Shown: positions 31,869 through 43,592, counted from the stretch's first letter. The stretch is 64,000 nucleotides of DNA from Conchocele bisecta (GCA_029237695.1 CM055265.1:116038067-116102066), one strand, 5' to 3'. Notes: generated by a model from the letters alone, not told the origin. A program made the numbers and translations.

Positions 31869-32110
31869 GGGGTCAGTTTCACTAAACTTCGTACGACTAA
31901 AATGTTCGTAAGTGCAAAATTATGATAGTCTGTAAATTTCACATTAACACTGTTTCATGTAAACAATTGTTGGTTTTACATTTATTGAGCATATGCTGCA
32001 TATGCAGCCTATGATCAATAAATGTAAATCCATCAATATAAATTTCCAGACGATCCTAAATTTGCACTTACGAACATTTTAGTCGTATGAAGTTTAGTGA
32101 AACTGGCCCC
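31869..32110. mobile_element. A-family MITE copy 6
   Basis: Complete. The right side of the palindrome reads CAGCCTATGATCAATAAATG, a one-base mismatch to the left arm. Confidence 0.88.
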
Positions 32111-32261
32111 TGGTCCTACACTTTTCCTTCAGTCTTCAATGATCTATACTGTTTGCCTGAAGCATGACGGGTAGTCCACTGGGTGATAGGCGAACTGTGC
32201 AGACCCTGCTCCGAATCTACACTGGTCGCAAATATCATAATCCAACGTTCATTAACCCTTT

Positions 32262-32489
32262 CACCCCTAAGTAATGGATTTTGATATGTAAATTTTGCAA
32301 TCAATCCAATCATCACAAAATTATTTGCAGACTAGTCCATTTATGAAAGGGGGTGTTTTTGTTATCAACCATATGAAAATTACTTGCAAAAATGCAGATT
32401 CTGATGAGACGGCTCGTCACGAGCCGGCTCATCTGGATCTACACTTTTTGCCAATACCACTATACAGGCCTGTGGTGTTGAAAGGGTTA
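32262..32489. mobile_element. G-family hairpin element, copy 3 (most complete)
   Basis: TTAACCCTTTCACCCCTAAG at the left and GTTGAAAGGGTTA at the right. Contains ATCAATCCAATCATCACAAA, CCATTTATGAAAGGGGGTG and the hairpin GAGACGGCTCGTCACGAGCC. It is followed immediately by unrelated DNA. Confidence 0.8.
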
Positions 32490-32564
32490 CTCAACGTCAC
32501 ATACATGTATATACACACACCACGAATATATCGTATTCATATCGTATCCTGAATGTGTAACCAA

Positions 32565-32925
32565 CTATGTTGACCCTGATCAGCCTGCACTGGCAAACAG
32601 CTTTATCTGTTGCTATATTGATCACGACTAATTCTGTGCTTTTTTTTCCTAACGGTAGATCCATATGTGTATGTGAATGGAGAAATGGAGCTTATGGGAT
32701 TTGCGCGCATTGTAGCTCCAAACCAAAGAGCACATTCCTGTCGCCTGATAGCGATATGTATTGCTTGTTAGAAGCATGGCGGTGGTGTTTCATGGATGGA
32801 ATGGCAAACCGTGCAATTCCTGATCAGACTGTGCGGACGCACAGGCTGATCTGGATCTACACTGGTCCCAAATACCATAAGCTCCATTTCTTCACCAGTG
32901 ACAGCCACATGTCAGTATTTTCCGA
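32565..32925. mobile_element. F-family hairpin element
   Basis: Shares ATGTGAATGGAGAAATGGAG, TTAGAAGCATGGCGG and GGATGGAATGGCAAACCGTG with the long F copies, then a CAGACTGTGCGG / CACAGGCTGATCTGGATC hairpin and ATAAGCTCCATTTCTTC. The internal AGCACATTCCTGTCGCCTG is also typical. Confidence 0.7.
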
Positions 32926-33157
32926 GGGTTATAACGATCTTCATTTGTTCGAAGTAAATTCAATTACATATGTTTTGATTAACAGTTGGTGCGTAAAGTG
33001 CTTACTCGATTGAACACAATTGGCCGCCATTGTTGGCAAGAACCATAGCTCCAGATAATGGTTTGGGGATTACTAGGTCGATACAAGAAATACGTGCCTC
33101 TAGTATCGGATTGCATAGGGTAAACCAGGACAGCAGCTGTCTCTGTCATTGCTTACT

Positions 33158-33410
33158 TTAACCCTTACACCGCTATCTTTTTTTTGTCGTCTGCTGTTCA
33201 TTTTCTATTTTTCATTTTGATCATCAAAAACTTGCTTTGACAGCACTTTAGAATAATTTACAACATGCTTTGACAGCACTTCAGAATCATTTCCAATGGA
33301 AATGATTCTGAAGTGCTGTCAAAACATGTTTTTATTGAGAAATAAGGCAATACATGTATATAAAAGCAACAGCAGACGGCAATTGTTGTGTGTAGCGCTC
33401 TAAGGGTTAA
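33158..33410. mobile_element. H-family hairpin element, copy 1
   Basis: Bounded by TTAACCCTTA and TAAGGGTTAA with GTCGTCTGCTG / CAGCAGACGGC inside. The centre is the palindrome AGCACTTCAGAATCATTTCC and its complement. The left arm contains a duplicated GCTTTGACAGCACTT. Confidence 0.8.
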
Positions 33411-34153
33411 TACAGCATATGTAGCCTATGGTTGCATATTGTATACCAAGTTAGAGGTTAATTACATCCGTGTTCTGTACACAACGCCGCATATAGCGCG
33501 CGCCGCATATAGCACAACTGTGAACGTTATGCGTACGCATATAGCATACATGTACACCAACATATACGACAATATTATAACATATAACAACATTTCTTTT
33601 CTCGAACTGCTGCAGTGGCTTTTTTCTATTAATTTTTTTATAATAACGAACTAACATAGTTGTTTTTCCTTTCTTTGTTATACATTGGTTAATGTATGTA
33701 TATTTACATATTGTCATCTATAATACATCTACCGGGTATCGCAGGAAGCAGAAACTAATGCTAATGGCAGTACTAATTATGTTTGTAGCCAAATGTTAAG
33801 GAGAGGATTTATATAAGCTTGCTTTCGATCCAATCCCATTTGTATAATTCTATATAGACTACTATTGACGCCTTACTTGTAAAGTATATACAAATAAAAC
33901 ATGTTGAAATCAACATATACGAGATGTATGCGGCGAAAAGCTATGGCCATACCGCAACGATCACCAATAATCGGGAAAATAATAACGTCACTGGCAGAAC
34001 ACACGGCGAAACTTTTTACAGTCCTCTTACACGGCCATGATAGTTACTCGAGGGGTTTCTAAATAGAAATTCTAAGCACTAATGGCATCAAACTCCAAAG
34101 AGGAAAACGTGACATAAACGGAGAAGCCATGATGGTGAAAGAATTTGAAACTA
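33411..34153. other. no recognisable gene or element
   Basis: AT-rich, contains alternating CATATAGCRC-type short repeats near 33489-33545. No coding sequence is supported. Confidence 0.4.
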
Positions 34154-34158
34154 TAATA

Positions 34159-34558
34159 CAAGGTGCATGATCACGTGGTTACAACAACAACAACGTCACC
34201 CACTCCAAAGTCAGTATTATTTGATATTTTCCTTTAATATGCAACGAATTTTGATGAAATATGGTGCAGCAAACGCGTCTTCATGAGCTGCAATTGGTGG
34301 TCTATGGAGTTTGGCACAGACCGATGTCGTTTTTGCGAAGAATCGATTTCCGTGTCGAAGAGACACGGAAATCGATTCTTCGCAAACACGACAGAAGTGT
34401 AGGCGAAAATACACAGACCACCAAATTCAGCTTAACAAGACTCATTTGATGCGCCATATTTCATCAAAATCCGTTACGTAATAAGGACACTATAAAAGAA
34501 TACGTACTTTGAATCGGTAATTTTTGTTGTTGTTAGTACCACGTGATCATACACCTTG
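34159..34558. mobile_element. E-family hairpin element, copy 3 (5-bp TSD TAATA)
   Basis: 400 bp with exact TAATA at 34154-34158 and 34559-34563. Central hairpin GCGAAGAATCGATTTCCGTG around CGAAGAG. It is the cleanest copy for defining both ends. Confidence 0.9.
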
Positions 34559-34563
34559 TAATA

Positions 34564-35353
34564 GCTTACGCTGAACATTTGAAATGATCAGTCGAAGGAG
34601 GGTGCTAACTCAATGAGCCAGTTAGCCCCCTTATTCCACTGAAACCTCCAGTTACAAAGGACACACGAAATCGATAACACCGATATTCTTGGGATAAACC
34701 CGTCAAAACATTTAACGAAAATGTTTAAGTCATTTGACCGTGACTTTGAGTAAATGGGAGACAGGGGTCGCATGGATTGGTTACAGAATGAAGATATGGA
34801 TAATGTCAGTCAAATAAGTATATAACATATCATTCCACTCTGACTTAAGATGTCAAGGATAGCAGGTAGCCGACAACTTTAACATAGATCTCTGACAGAC
34901 AGACAAACTGACCTACTATAACGTGGCGACTATAATGTGTCATAATTTGTTTTCGGGCTACATAAAAAGGCAAAAGTACACTACATACATTCGCTAATGC
35001 CGATATATATATCCGTAAACAAATGAATAGCTACACTTGCTGTAATTGGTTATGAAGTGGCAGCATATCGAGCAGTATCAGGAATTCTAAGAGCACCATT
35101 TTATATTCTGATGTTACTCAATGGAGGTTTATTAGTTAATTTCATAGATTCCTTTCAATTACCCCGATTTCCTGGAATGCGTTTCGTGTAATCAATATCG
35201 TACTTTGAAATTACATCATATCACAAGTACAAGCAAGTAACAAAATATAACTTATAACACTTTCGGCCAGCGTGGCTCTAGAGCAGCATATGGTATTCTC
35301 GCAATTTGATCAGGGTCTCTTCTGTTTGCAGTTTATTCACTGAATGGTAGCAC
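34564..35353. other. no recognisable gene or element
   Basis: Contains a short GAGCCA/CAGTTAGCCCCC dyad and nothing else assignable. Confidence 0.4.
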
Positions 35354-35465
35354 TGGGGACCGTTTCACTAAACTTCGTAAGTGCAAACTTATAATAGTTT
35401 TGGCATGTATGTAACTAATGGAAATAGCTGTTCTGCATCCGTCCGTCCCAGCGGATAACACACCT
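35354..35465. mobile_element. A-family fragment plus a shared 65-bp flank
   Basis: GGGGACCGTTTCACTAAAC ... TTATAATAGTTTTGG is a shortened A end. The following 65 bases (GGCATGTATGTAACTAATGG to GCGGATAACACACC) are found inverted at about 45062-45128, next to another A copy. Confidence 0.75.
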
Positions 35466-35708
35466 GGGGGCCGTTTCACTAAACTTCGTACGACTAAAAT
35501 GTTCGTTAGTGCAAACTTATGATAGTCTGTAAATTTCACATTAACAATGTGTTCTTGTAAACAATTATTGTATTTACATTTATTGAGCATAGGCTGCATT
35601 TGCAGCCTATGCTCAATAAATGTAAATCCATCAATTGAAATTTACAGACGATCCTAGATTTGCACTTACGAACATTTTAGTCGTACGAAGTTTAGTGAAA
35701 CGGGCCCC
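35466..35708. mobile_element. A-family MITE copy 7
   Basis: Complete copy with a central palindrome AGGCTGCATTTGCAGCCT. Its left flank is shared with copy 9 at 44.8 kb in inverted orientation, so the two were duplicated with adjoining DNA or both entered the same repeat. Confidence 0.88.
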
Positions 35709-35804
35709 TGATCTCTCCGTATTTTGTATTTCTTCCCAATTGCAATTCGTATCATGATGATCATTTACATTGTCTATGTTATGATTCTTCGAAAAGTCGC
35801 TACT

Positions 35805-36800
35805 TTTGTTTCGTATCAGATTCGGAAGGTGAATGACTACTTTCTGCCATCTCGTAATATAGTCGTATGTTGACGTCTTGCTTTCTGACATCTCTTATAA
35901 TACTTGTATTTTGAACTCATGTTTTCTCATGTCTCGTATTAGACGTATATGTTGACGTCCTGCTTTCTGACATCTCGTATCAGAAGTGTATGTTGAAATC
36001 ATGCTTTCTGGCATTTTATTCATGCTGAAATACTGCTTTCTGTCATATCGTATTATAATTGTATGTTGCATCATGTTTTCTGGCATATCGTATTAGACTC
36101 GTATGCTGACGTCCTACTTTCTGGCATATCGTTATTTAATCGTATGCTGCAGTCCTGCTTTCTAACATATTGTATTACAATCGTATGTTGAATGCCTGCT
36201 CTCTAACCTATCGTATAAAGTTGTATGTTGAAGTCCTGCTTTCTGACATCTAACATATCGTATTAGACGTGTATGTTGAATTCCTTCTTTCTGACATATC
36301 ATATTAGACATGTATGTTGAATTCCTGCTTTCTGACATATCGTATTAGACGTATATGTTGAATTCCTGCTCTGACATATCGTATTAGATGTTATTGTTGA
36401 AGTCCTGCTCTGACATATCGTTTTAGACGTGTGTGTTTAATTCATGCTCTGACATATTGTATTAGATATGTATGTTGAAGTCTTGGTTTCTGACATATCA
36501 TATTAGACGTATATCGTATTAGGACGTGTATGTTGAATTCTTGCTCTGACATATTGTATTAGATGTATATGTTGAATTCCTGCTCTGAGATATCGTATTA
36601 GGACGTGTATGTTGAATTCTTGCTCTGACATATTGCATTAAATGTGTATGTTGAAGTCCTGCTCTGACATATCGTATTAGATGTGTATGTTGAATTCCTG
36701 CTCTGACATAGCGTATTAGGTGTATATGTTGAAGTCCTGCTCTGACATATGGTATTAGTGTGTATGTTGAAGCCCTGTTTTCTGACATATCGTATGCACA
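35805..36800. repeat. 39-42-bp tandem repeat
   Basis: More than 20 imperfect units of the form TATGTTGAATTCCTGCT, then (TT)CTGACATATCGTATTAGA(C/T)GT. Early units (35.8-36.3 kb) are divergent and 42-58 bp long; later units (36.3-36.8 kb) are more uniform and about 39-40 bp. Minus-strand frames through it read a repeated YVRAGLQHTHLIR-like peptide, an artefact of the unit length. Confidence 0.92.
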
Positions 36801-37250
36801 GGTTCTTGAAAAACGGTTCATATTTCGGTGTTTTATGGGTTATTTTGGTATATCTGGTGGTTTGGGTGTATTGTTACCAACATAGAATTTACGTCACTTC
36901 CGTACCGAATTACACATATAACTAGTATAAGTACATGTTTCTTTGTGGGTATTTTGACAGTATAAAAGGTGTCCGAAAGTTCATAACGGCGATTGTGTAG
37001 ATAAATGACGATATATGTCGTGTGTAATGATTGAGCAGTACTAGTTGCACAAAACTATGTAAATAATTTGACGCCCCAAAACCAACGAAATCAACCAACA
37101 TATACCAACATACCTATACTACACCAACGTACTGACCATCTGTTCAAACATCTGTGATCGTATGTGGTAACCCATAGTGTAATCGTGTCTACACACTTAT
37201 CCGACATATAATCATTTAATAATCAGACACGATGTGTATGGCCATATCAG
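36801..37250. other. no recognisable gene or element
   Basis: Contains no repeat family seen elsewhere in the window and no credible reading frame. Confidence 0.4.
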
Positions 37251-37276
37251 ACTGCGCGGAATCCTTCCAAATAATC

Positions 37277-37445
37277 AAAGTACTGAAAGTACCGGCACCA
37301 TTTTGCGTGTAAAATTATTTCCTAAGCCACTATAATACCATTATTTAGCAACATGTATCAACGCTATAGTGCCTAGTGTATTGTACATTGTTTACATTTA
37401 ACCCGTTCTAGAGATAACCTCGTCTCAGTACTTTCAGTACTTTGA
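37277..37445. repeat. inverted repeat ATCAAAGTACTGAAAGTAC
   Basis: ATCAAAGTACTGAAAGTAC at the left and GTACTTTCAGTACTTTGAT at the right bound a 169-bp stretch. Possible terminal repeats of a small element; flanking duplications not evident. Confidence 0.6.
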
Positions 37446-38392
37446 TGTAATATATGTTTAAAATACAGTTACCGCCTTTTTTCTAATGTTAGACTACAGC
37501 GCGCTGCAAAACTGTTTCAACTGACAGCGCGTTGCAAAAACTGCTTGCTGAAATCAACCAATCGGAACCAACCATGTTGTGATACTTGCGCGTCCGCGCA
37601 GTCTGATCAGCGTCCACACGGTCCGCTTGCTAGCCCGTCCTGCTTCTAACAAACCGTAGTTATCCTCACTATACTGCATGATGGCGTTTGTAGTATCTGT
37701 GAAAAGTCATGCGCCCCTTTTCGTCAGCCACAGCCACAGCCAGTTTTGTCAGATGCTGTGAACAGAATGAAATAAGATGACAAATGCATTGACTTCCATG
37801 GTTGCAGTTGTCATGAGGAGGCGGTGTCCCTAGTGACACATATTACGGGAGCACGTCTCCATTTTGTCTGAGATTGTAGATGGAATGCATATTGTTCTGG
37901 TTACTCGTCGCATTGCATCAGGGCCGTTCAAAGATTTAATAAACAGGGATGATACATTTTACACCAACACATTAAATTACGATCGCCGTACCACCTATAT
38001 GTGTGGCTGTGAATGAAGAATTTTAGTTTATGACAGTTATGGACAGTCTGGCTTTTGATCTGCTAGCGCACCCATGCAGCATATTAAGCTTAAGGACATA
38101 TACTGTTGTTGGCGTGTATTGCTCTCACTGGATTGTGTATTTATCAGGTAACCTGCCCTGTATTGACCGAATACATACTGACTGATAACATATTGTTGTA
38201 TCAGGCATGGACCTGGTACAAACATCCGGGTTACAACGAAGTGAAAACTGACGTTCCATTGGTTGGATGACGTCACGTGACGTTACCGAATGACGTCAGT
38301 GTAATGACTCAACGTAAATAAGTCCGCGTTCTGTCCTTCGATAACGACGCCATCTGCGGTAATTTTCGAGCATAACACGTTACCTGATAAAT
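37446..38392. other. mostly unassigned intron or intergenic DNA
   Basis: Includes an F-type half-hairpin near 37590-37650 (GCGTCCGCGCAGTCTGATCAG) and otherwise no supported feature. Confidence 0.4.
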
Positions 38393-38640
38393 AGAATACC
38401 AGGCTAGTGTCTTTTGATATCAAGTTTATCAGGCTCGGCTCGGAAACGGTAGAAATTCCTACGCGTTTCCTAGTCTTGCCTGATAATCTTGATATCAAAA
38501 GACACTAGCCTGGGCCCGGTTGCTCAAAACCTCTGTTAGCTTAACAGACTGTTAAATCCTTACCAATGCTAAGGATTTAACAGTCTGTTAAGCTAACAGA
38601 AGCTTTGAGCAACCGGGCCCTGGTATTTTATATATTCGCA
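38393..38640. mobile_element. K-like palindrome with a second hairpin inserted
   Basis: The left arm AATACCAGGCTAGTGTCTTT pairs with AAAAGACACTAGCCTGG, and the core CTCGGCTCGGAAACG / CGTTTCCTAGTCTTGCC resembles that of the K elements. Just inside the outermost right arm lies a second palindrome (38515-38619) with arms CCCGGTTGCTCAAA / TTTGAGCAACCGGG and CTAAGGATTTAACAGTCTG. The outer arm then resumes with CCTGGTATTTTATA. Confidence 0.7.
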
Positions 38641-38746
38641 TACTGATCATGGGCTACACTGACCGCTTCGTCCGATTTCCCCAGTCAGAGTCACATAAGT
38701 ATCGCCTTATCCAGAGACTTGCACACTAATATAAGGTTCTACAATG

Positions 38747-38862
38747 TCCAGCCGTGGGTAAACGTTTGCCGTGGCACGAGGGAACTGTTTGAACACAAAG
38801 GCCGTAGACCGCGGGTTCAAACAGTTACCGAATGCCACGGCAAACGTTTACCCGCGACTGGA
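38747..38862. repeat. 116-bp hairpin
   Basis: CCGTGGGTAAACGTTTGCCG faces CGGCAAACGTTTACCCGCG, and GAACTGTTTGAACAC faces GGGTTCAAACAGTTACC. Not seen elsewhere in the window. Confidence 0.8.
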
Positions 38863-39772
38863 TATGGTCGAACGTTATTGTTACATTTCCGTCGTAATTT
38901 GAGCATATATGCAGTACTTTGGGTGCTTTGATAATCTGCTCCATTCAAACAGCTGATGTACACATCCATGTTCCGGGGCCGCAGTACACGTCGCGTGATG
39001 CAGCTGCATCAATTTCAAAATTTCAGTGTGACCGTTGGAAACTGATCTGGCGACGTGATGGCGCGTTCTAGCAACGTCATGGGACACGTGCATTACGTAT
39101 GTGTTGGCTTGGCCCCGAAATGAGCATTGTTTACAGCCATAGTCAAACAGCACGCGCTGTACGTTTGAACACGGCTGTGAACGGTGGCAAACAACGGTAG
39201 TCATGTTACAATACCATTTTAACAGAACACATCGCACCTTTACTAAGATCACACCACTTTCATAAGAATTAGATACGCCCAGACCAATTTATACAGACAC
39301 CAATCACATAGTCAATTGCATTTCCTTTTGACACCACCCCAGCCCCCATCCCCATCGCACATTGGCCAGAAATGGCGGAAATATATGGCAATATAACAAA
39401 TATAAATAACGCGTTTCATTTTCCAGGATATATGTTAATTAAAAAAAAAAGAATATATTGTATATGATATACCTGACGTATTGTATATGATATACCTGAC
39501 GTATTGTCCGATTTAGTACTATACATGTACATGCTGGTATATTGAGTTTTATTGAGAGATAGGACGTTTCTAGACGTTTCAGAACATACGTGGATTTTAT
39601 TGATCGTATAAGATACCTTTGTCTAAGTGTTTTGCACGCAGCATGAAGCCTTCTGTTTTAGCTATAAATGTACTCGCGCGTTCAACATTAAGTCACACAT
39701 TCCATAGCATACTAGTATATCAAACGAAATATAACACATCAAATACAATTATTTAAATCTTATAATGCTGAA
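38863..39772. other. no recognisable gene; short tandem duplication
   Basis: A 123-codon minus-strand open frame at 38881-39252 has no recognisable domain. At 39450-39510 ATTGTATATGATATACCTGACGT-like sequence is repeated twice in tandem. Confidence 0.4.
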
Positions 39773-39941
39773 TTAAATCCTGTCGTCTGCTTTTTAAAGT
39801 CCATTTTCTCATCAAAATCATGATTTGACAGCAATTTAGAATACTTTCAAAATGCTGCCAAACTATGTTTTCATTGAGAGAAAAGTCAAAATTGGACCAA
39901 TAGCAGACGACACATTTCGGTTCCCGCATTCTAAGGGTTAA
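39773..39941. mobile_element. H-family hairpin element, copy 2
   Basis: GTCGTCTGCTTTTTAAAG at the left, TAGCAGACGACAC and CTAAGGGTTAA at the right. The central arms (TTTGACAGCAATTTAGAAT / CAAAATGCTGCCAAAC) are more diverged than in copy 1. Confidence 0.75.
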
Positions 39942-40104
39942 CCTACATTGTGACCACCCTCTTTATATTAGTTCTTGAACAGGCCCTAATCAGGAAAGCC
40001 CGACTATCAAACAAACAGATCTGCATTTTGTGGTAAAGAACTCTCAAAGTATGCACGTCGATGGCGAGCCATAATATCGGTATCGATGTGCATGGCAAGT
40101 GAAA

Positions 40105-40360
40105 TCCAAAATAATTCCTCAACCCGGGTTTGTGGTCCAAGGGTCCAAACCCTGTGTTGTAAACGAAAACTGGTCCATCGTAGTAGGTATTGGTAGTAAC
40201 TCGCCAATTGCATAATAATTCCCCAAACTCGTGTTTGATACCTCAAACCCGGGTTTGGAGAATTAGTGTGCACATCGGTACCTCAAACCCGGAGTTGATT
40301 ATATGAGCACAAACCCGGGTTTAGACCTCAAATCCTGGTTTGAGGAATTAGTGTGCATTT
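40105..40360. repeat. dispersed dyads AACCCGGGTTTG
   Basis: Five or more imperfect copies of CTCAAACCCGGGTTTG followed by GAGAATTAGTGTGCA. A related CCTCAAACCAGGGTTTGAG occurs at about 47488. Origin unknown. Confidence 0.65.
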
Positions 40361-40434
40361 GACACGTCTCCTATCAACTATTTGATGTTCGTTTATTAGC
40401 TCGACTATTCGAAGAATAGTTAGAGCTTATGTTG

Positions 40435-40462
40435 TCACCCCGGCGTCGGCGTCGGCGTCAGC

Positions 40463-40494
<32 letters not shown>

Positions 40495-40522
40495 TGGCTT
40501 CGGCGTCGGCGTCGGCGTCACG
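40435..40522. repeat. (GGCGTC)n hexanucleotide microsatellite
   Basis: About 14 hexamers, interrupted by CAGCAT and TTGGCTTC variants. An arginine-rich plus-strand frame across it is an artefact. Confidence 0.95.
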
Positions 40523-41740
40523 CCTTGGTTAAGGTTTTTAGTCAAGCTTGTATATGCAATACTACTGGCCCTACACCCACCATACTTGGACAACTTCATC
40601 TCTTAGTGATGTACATCAATAACCCCTGATCTATATTTGACCTTGACCTACATTTCCTCTTGAATTACTTAGTTAATTGCCCTTGGTTAAGGTTTTTACT
40701 CAACCTTGGTTAAGGTTTTTAGTCAAGCTTGTACATGGAATACTATTGTGCATACAGACACCATACTTGGACAACTTTTTATCATAGGGATGTACATCAA
40801 TAACCCCTAATCTATATTTGACGTTGACCTACATTTCCTCTTGAATTACTTAGTTAATTCCCCTTGGTTAAGGTTTTTAGTCAAGCTTGTATATGGAATA
40901 CTCCTGGCCCTACACCCACCATGCTTGGACAACTTCATCTCCTAGTGATGTACATCAACAACCCCTGACCTATATTTGACATTGACCTACATTTAACCTT
41001 GAATTACTTACTTAATTCCCCTTGGTTAAGACTTTTAGTCAATCTTGTATATGGAATACTCCTGGCCCTACACCCACCATACTTGGACAACTTCATCTCC
41101 TACTGATGTACATCAACAACCCCTGACCTATATATCACCTTGACCTACATTTAACCTTGAATTACTTACTTAATTCCCCTTGGTTAAGTTTTTTAGTCAA
41201 GCTTGTACATGGAATACTATTGTGCATACAGACACCATACTTGAACAAATTTTCTCATAGTGATGTACATCAATAACCCTTGATCTATATTTGACCTTGA
41301 CCTACATTTCCTCTTGAATTACTTAGTTAATTCCCCTTGGTTAAGGTTTTTAGTTAACCTTGGTTAAGGTTTTTAGTCAAGCTTGTAGATGGAATACTAT
41401 TGTGCATACAGACACCATACTTGGATAAATTGTTCTCTTAGGGATGTACATCAATAACCCCTGACCTATATTTTACCGTCACCTACCTTTAACCTTGAAT
41501 TGCTTACTTATTTCCACTTGGTTAAGGTTTGTACTCAAACTTGGTTAATGTTTATAGTCAAGCTTGTATATGAAATACTCCTGGGCCTACAGCAACCATA
41601 CTTGGACAACTTCATCTCTTAGTGATGTACATCAATAACCCCTGACCTATATCTGACAATGACCTACATTTAACCTCGAATTACTTACTTAATTTCCCTT
41701 GGTTAAGGTTTTTAGTCAACCTTGGTTAAGGTTTTTATGC
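40523..41740. repeat. ~160-180-bp tandem repeat, about 8 units
   Basis: Units begin CCTTGGTTAAGGTTTTTAGT and contain TGGAATACT, CATACTTGGACAACTT, GATGTACATCAATAACCCC and TTGACCTACATTT. Unit starts lie near 40523, 40683, 40863, 41023, 41180, 41336, 41515 and 41697. Some units carry a duplicated GGTTAAGGTTTTTAGTCAA head. The array follows directly on the hexamer microsatellite. Confidence 0.9.
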
Positions 41741-42126
41741 AGGCCGCGGCCACCTTGTTTGTCAAACTATGTGTACATCGACAACCCTCGTAGTCGAGCT
41801 ATGCTGTTCTCCTACAGCTCTTGTTAATTTCGGGTTCTTCGAATGAGATCCGCTGAGGGAAGAACGGAATGTCGCTCTTTGAATATTTCCAGAAATGACG
41901 TCATTCAGCCGCCATCTTGATTGCTTTACAGTAGTAGCAAATCTGCAAGACGCGTTACTTTGAGACCGTTGCAAGTAAAAATAGTTCTTGTTGGGTTGTT
42001 GTTGTTTTTCGCATGATTCTTTACGTAAATTATCGATGTTTTCGGGATGCTACACGGGAAGGTGTTGTTATTTTTTATTTTGATAATCGTAGATAATCTC
42101 CACCAGTGGCGTATTAAAACGAGCCA

Positions 42127-42363
42127 GGGACCCGTTTCACTAAACTTCATACGACTAAAATGTTCGTAAGTGCAAATTTAGAATCGTCTGGAAATGTATG
42201 GATTTATATTTATTGAGCATAGGCTGCATATGCAGCATATGCTCAATAAATATAAATCCAATAATTGTTTACAAGAAAACATTGTTACTGTGAAATTCAT
42301 AGACTATCATAAATTTGCACTTACGAACATTTTAGTCGTATGACGTTTAGTGAAACGGGCCCC
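42127..42363. mobile_element. A-family MITE copy 8
   Basis: Complete. TTTATATTTATTGAGC on the left arm and GCTCAATAAATATAAATC on the right carry the same base change relative to other copies. Confidence 0.88.
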
Positions 42364-42827
42364 TGGTCTCGAAGGCGTACATTTGTAAACTATCATAAAT
42401 ATGAGTTCTGATATTCCGTTTCCATTACACGGCATTGCATTCAATTAGCGCATTCACTTCGAGAAAAATGTTAGTTTGTGTCATTCTTTTTTTAAACGCA
42501 CACGCTTCCGCAGACCCGTGATAGATAGGTATATGTGTAAACGTGTTAAAGCACGGTGCATTTTCTTATCGTTTGTTTAACTTTACAAGACGTAGCGAAC
42601 AATTGTGTAAATATGTACTAACTCTTCTTTTTTGGTGTGTGGGGGGTGGGGGTGGTACTGGGGGATACGCCATTTGCCGAACGTTTTGCCAATTTCCGTA
42701 ACAGCCCGCAGATATGATCCAATCCAGGTTCGTGGCTCGCACGAGTTGGATCAATTATGAGTGTTTTCTATTAATAATTGATTCCGCCCCGCTGCAACTG
42801 TGCAATCAGTTAACCCTGTATGTATGT
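42364..42827. other. no recognisable gene or element
   Basis: Contains a G-rich tract GGGGGGTGGGGGTGG near 42640-42656. No coding sequence supported. Confidence 0.4.
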
Positions 42828-43072
42828 GGCTGTGACTGGAGAAAACAGTGTTTATTGGATTTGCGACCAGTGTAGATCCAGATCAGCCTGTGCATCCGCA
42901 CAGTCTGACCAGGATCTGCACTGTTCGCAGTGCCATTAATGAAACACCTGTCCTGCTTCTAACAGGCAATATATATCGTGATCATGCTACAGGAGTGCGT
43001 TATTTTGTATTATGAACTAGACTGGGTACACATCTCATAAACCCAATTTCTCCATGCACAGCCACATGTAGA
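42828..43072. mobile_element. F-family hairpin element
   Basis: Starts GTGGCTGTGACTGGAGAAA and ends TTTCTCCATGCACAGCCAC, so the outer arms are complementary. Inside: GATTTGCGACCAGTGTAGAT, the CAGATCAGCCTGTGCATC hairpin and TCCTGCTTCTAACAGGC. Confidence 0.82.
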
Positions 43073-43456
43073 TGTTCATAAGATTACCGCTTGCGGAAAA
43101 CGACATGTGGTGATCACAATGGCGTCAGTGTGTCCGCCCGTCCGTTCATGCAACCGTCCGAAATATGCGTTAATACTTTATAACTTCTAAGTCGCATTCA
43201 CTTCAATTTTCCCATGCATCATATTATCATCCCCACTCATCTGACCATTTTCACCATGGCATATGCCAAAGCTACGTTATAGTTTCAAATGATTCCGTTA
43301 TACACTTGCAAGGTCCACTAACTTGACTTGACTTATAACTTTATATACTTGTCATCATCCATACTTTCAAGGTGTATACTGTATCCACACATAAGGCCCA
43401 CATACACGAGGTGGAGGTCGACTTACTGTGACATGTATGTTACAATACTAGTAGCC
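43073..43456. other. no recognisable gene or element
   Basis: Contains a CCGCCCGTCCGTTCATG-type head similar in style to 8.58 kb, then unassigned sequence up to the microsatellite. Confidence 0.4.
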
Positions 43457-43516
43457 ATCTCTCTCTCTCTCTTTTCTCTCTCTCTCCCTCCATGCCTCCC
43501 GTCTCTCTCTACTTCC

Positions 43517-43592
<76 letters not shown>

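Noticed and set aside
38881..39252. 123-codon minus-strand open frame in otherwise unassigned DNA
   Set aside because: No recognisable domain, no splice or start context, and a length expected by chance in 64 kb.
40429..40629. Arginine-rich open frame
   Set aside because: Translation of the GGCGTC hexamer run.
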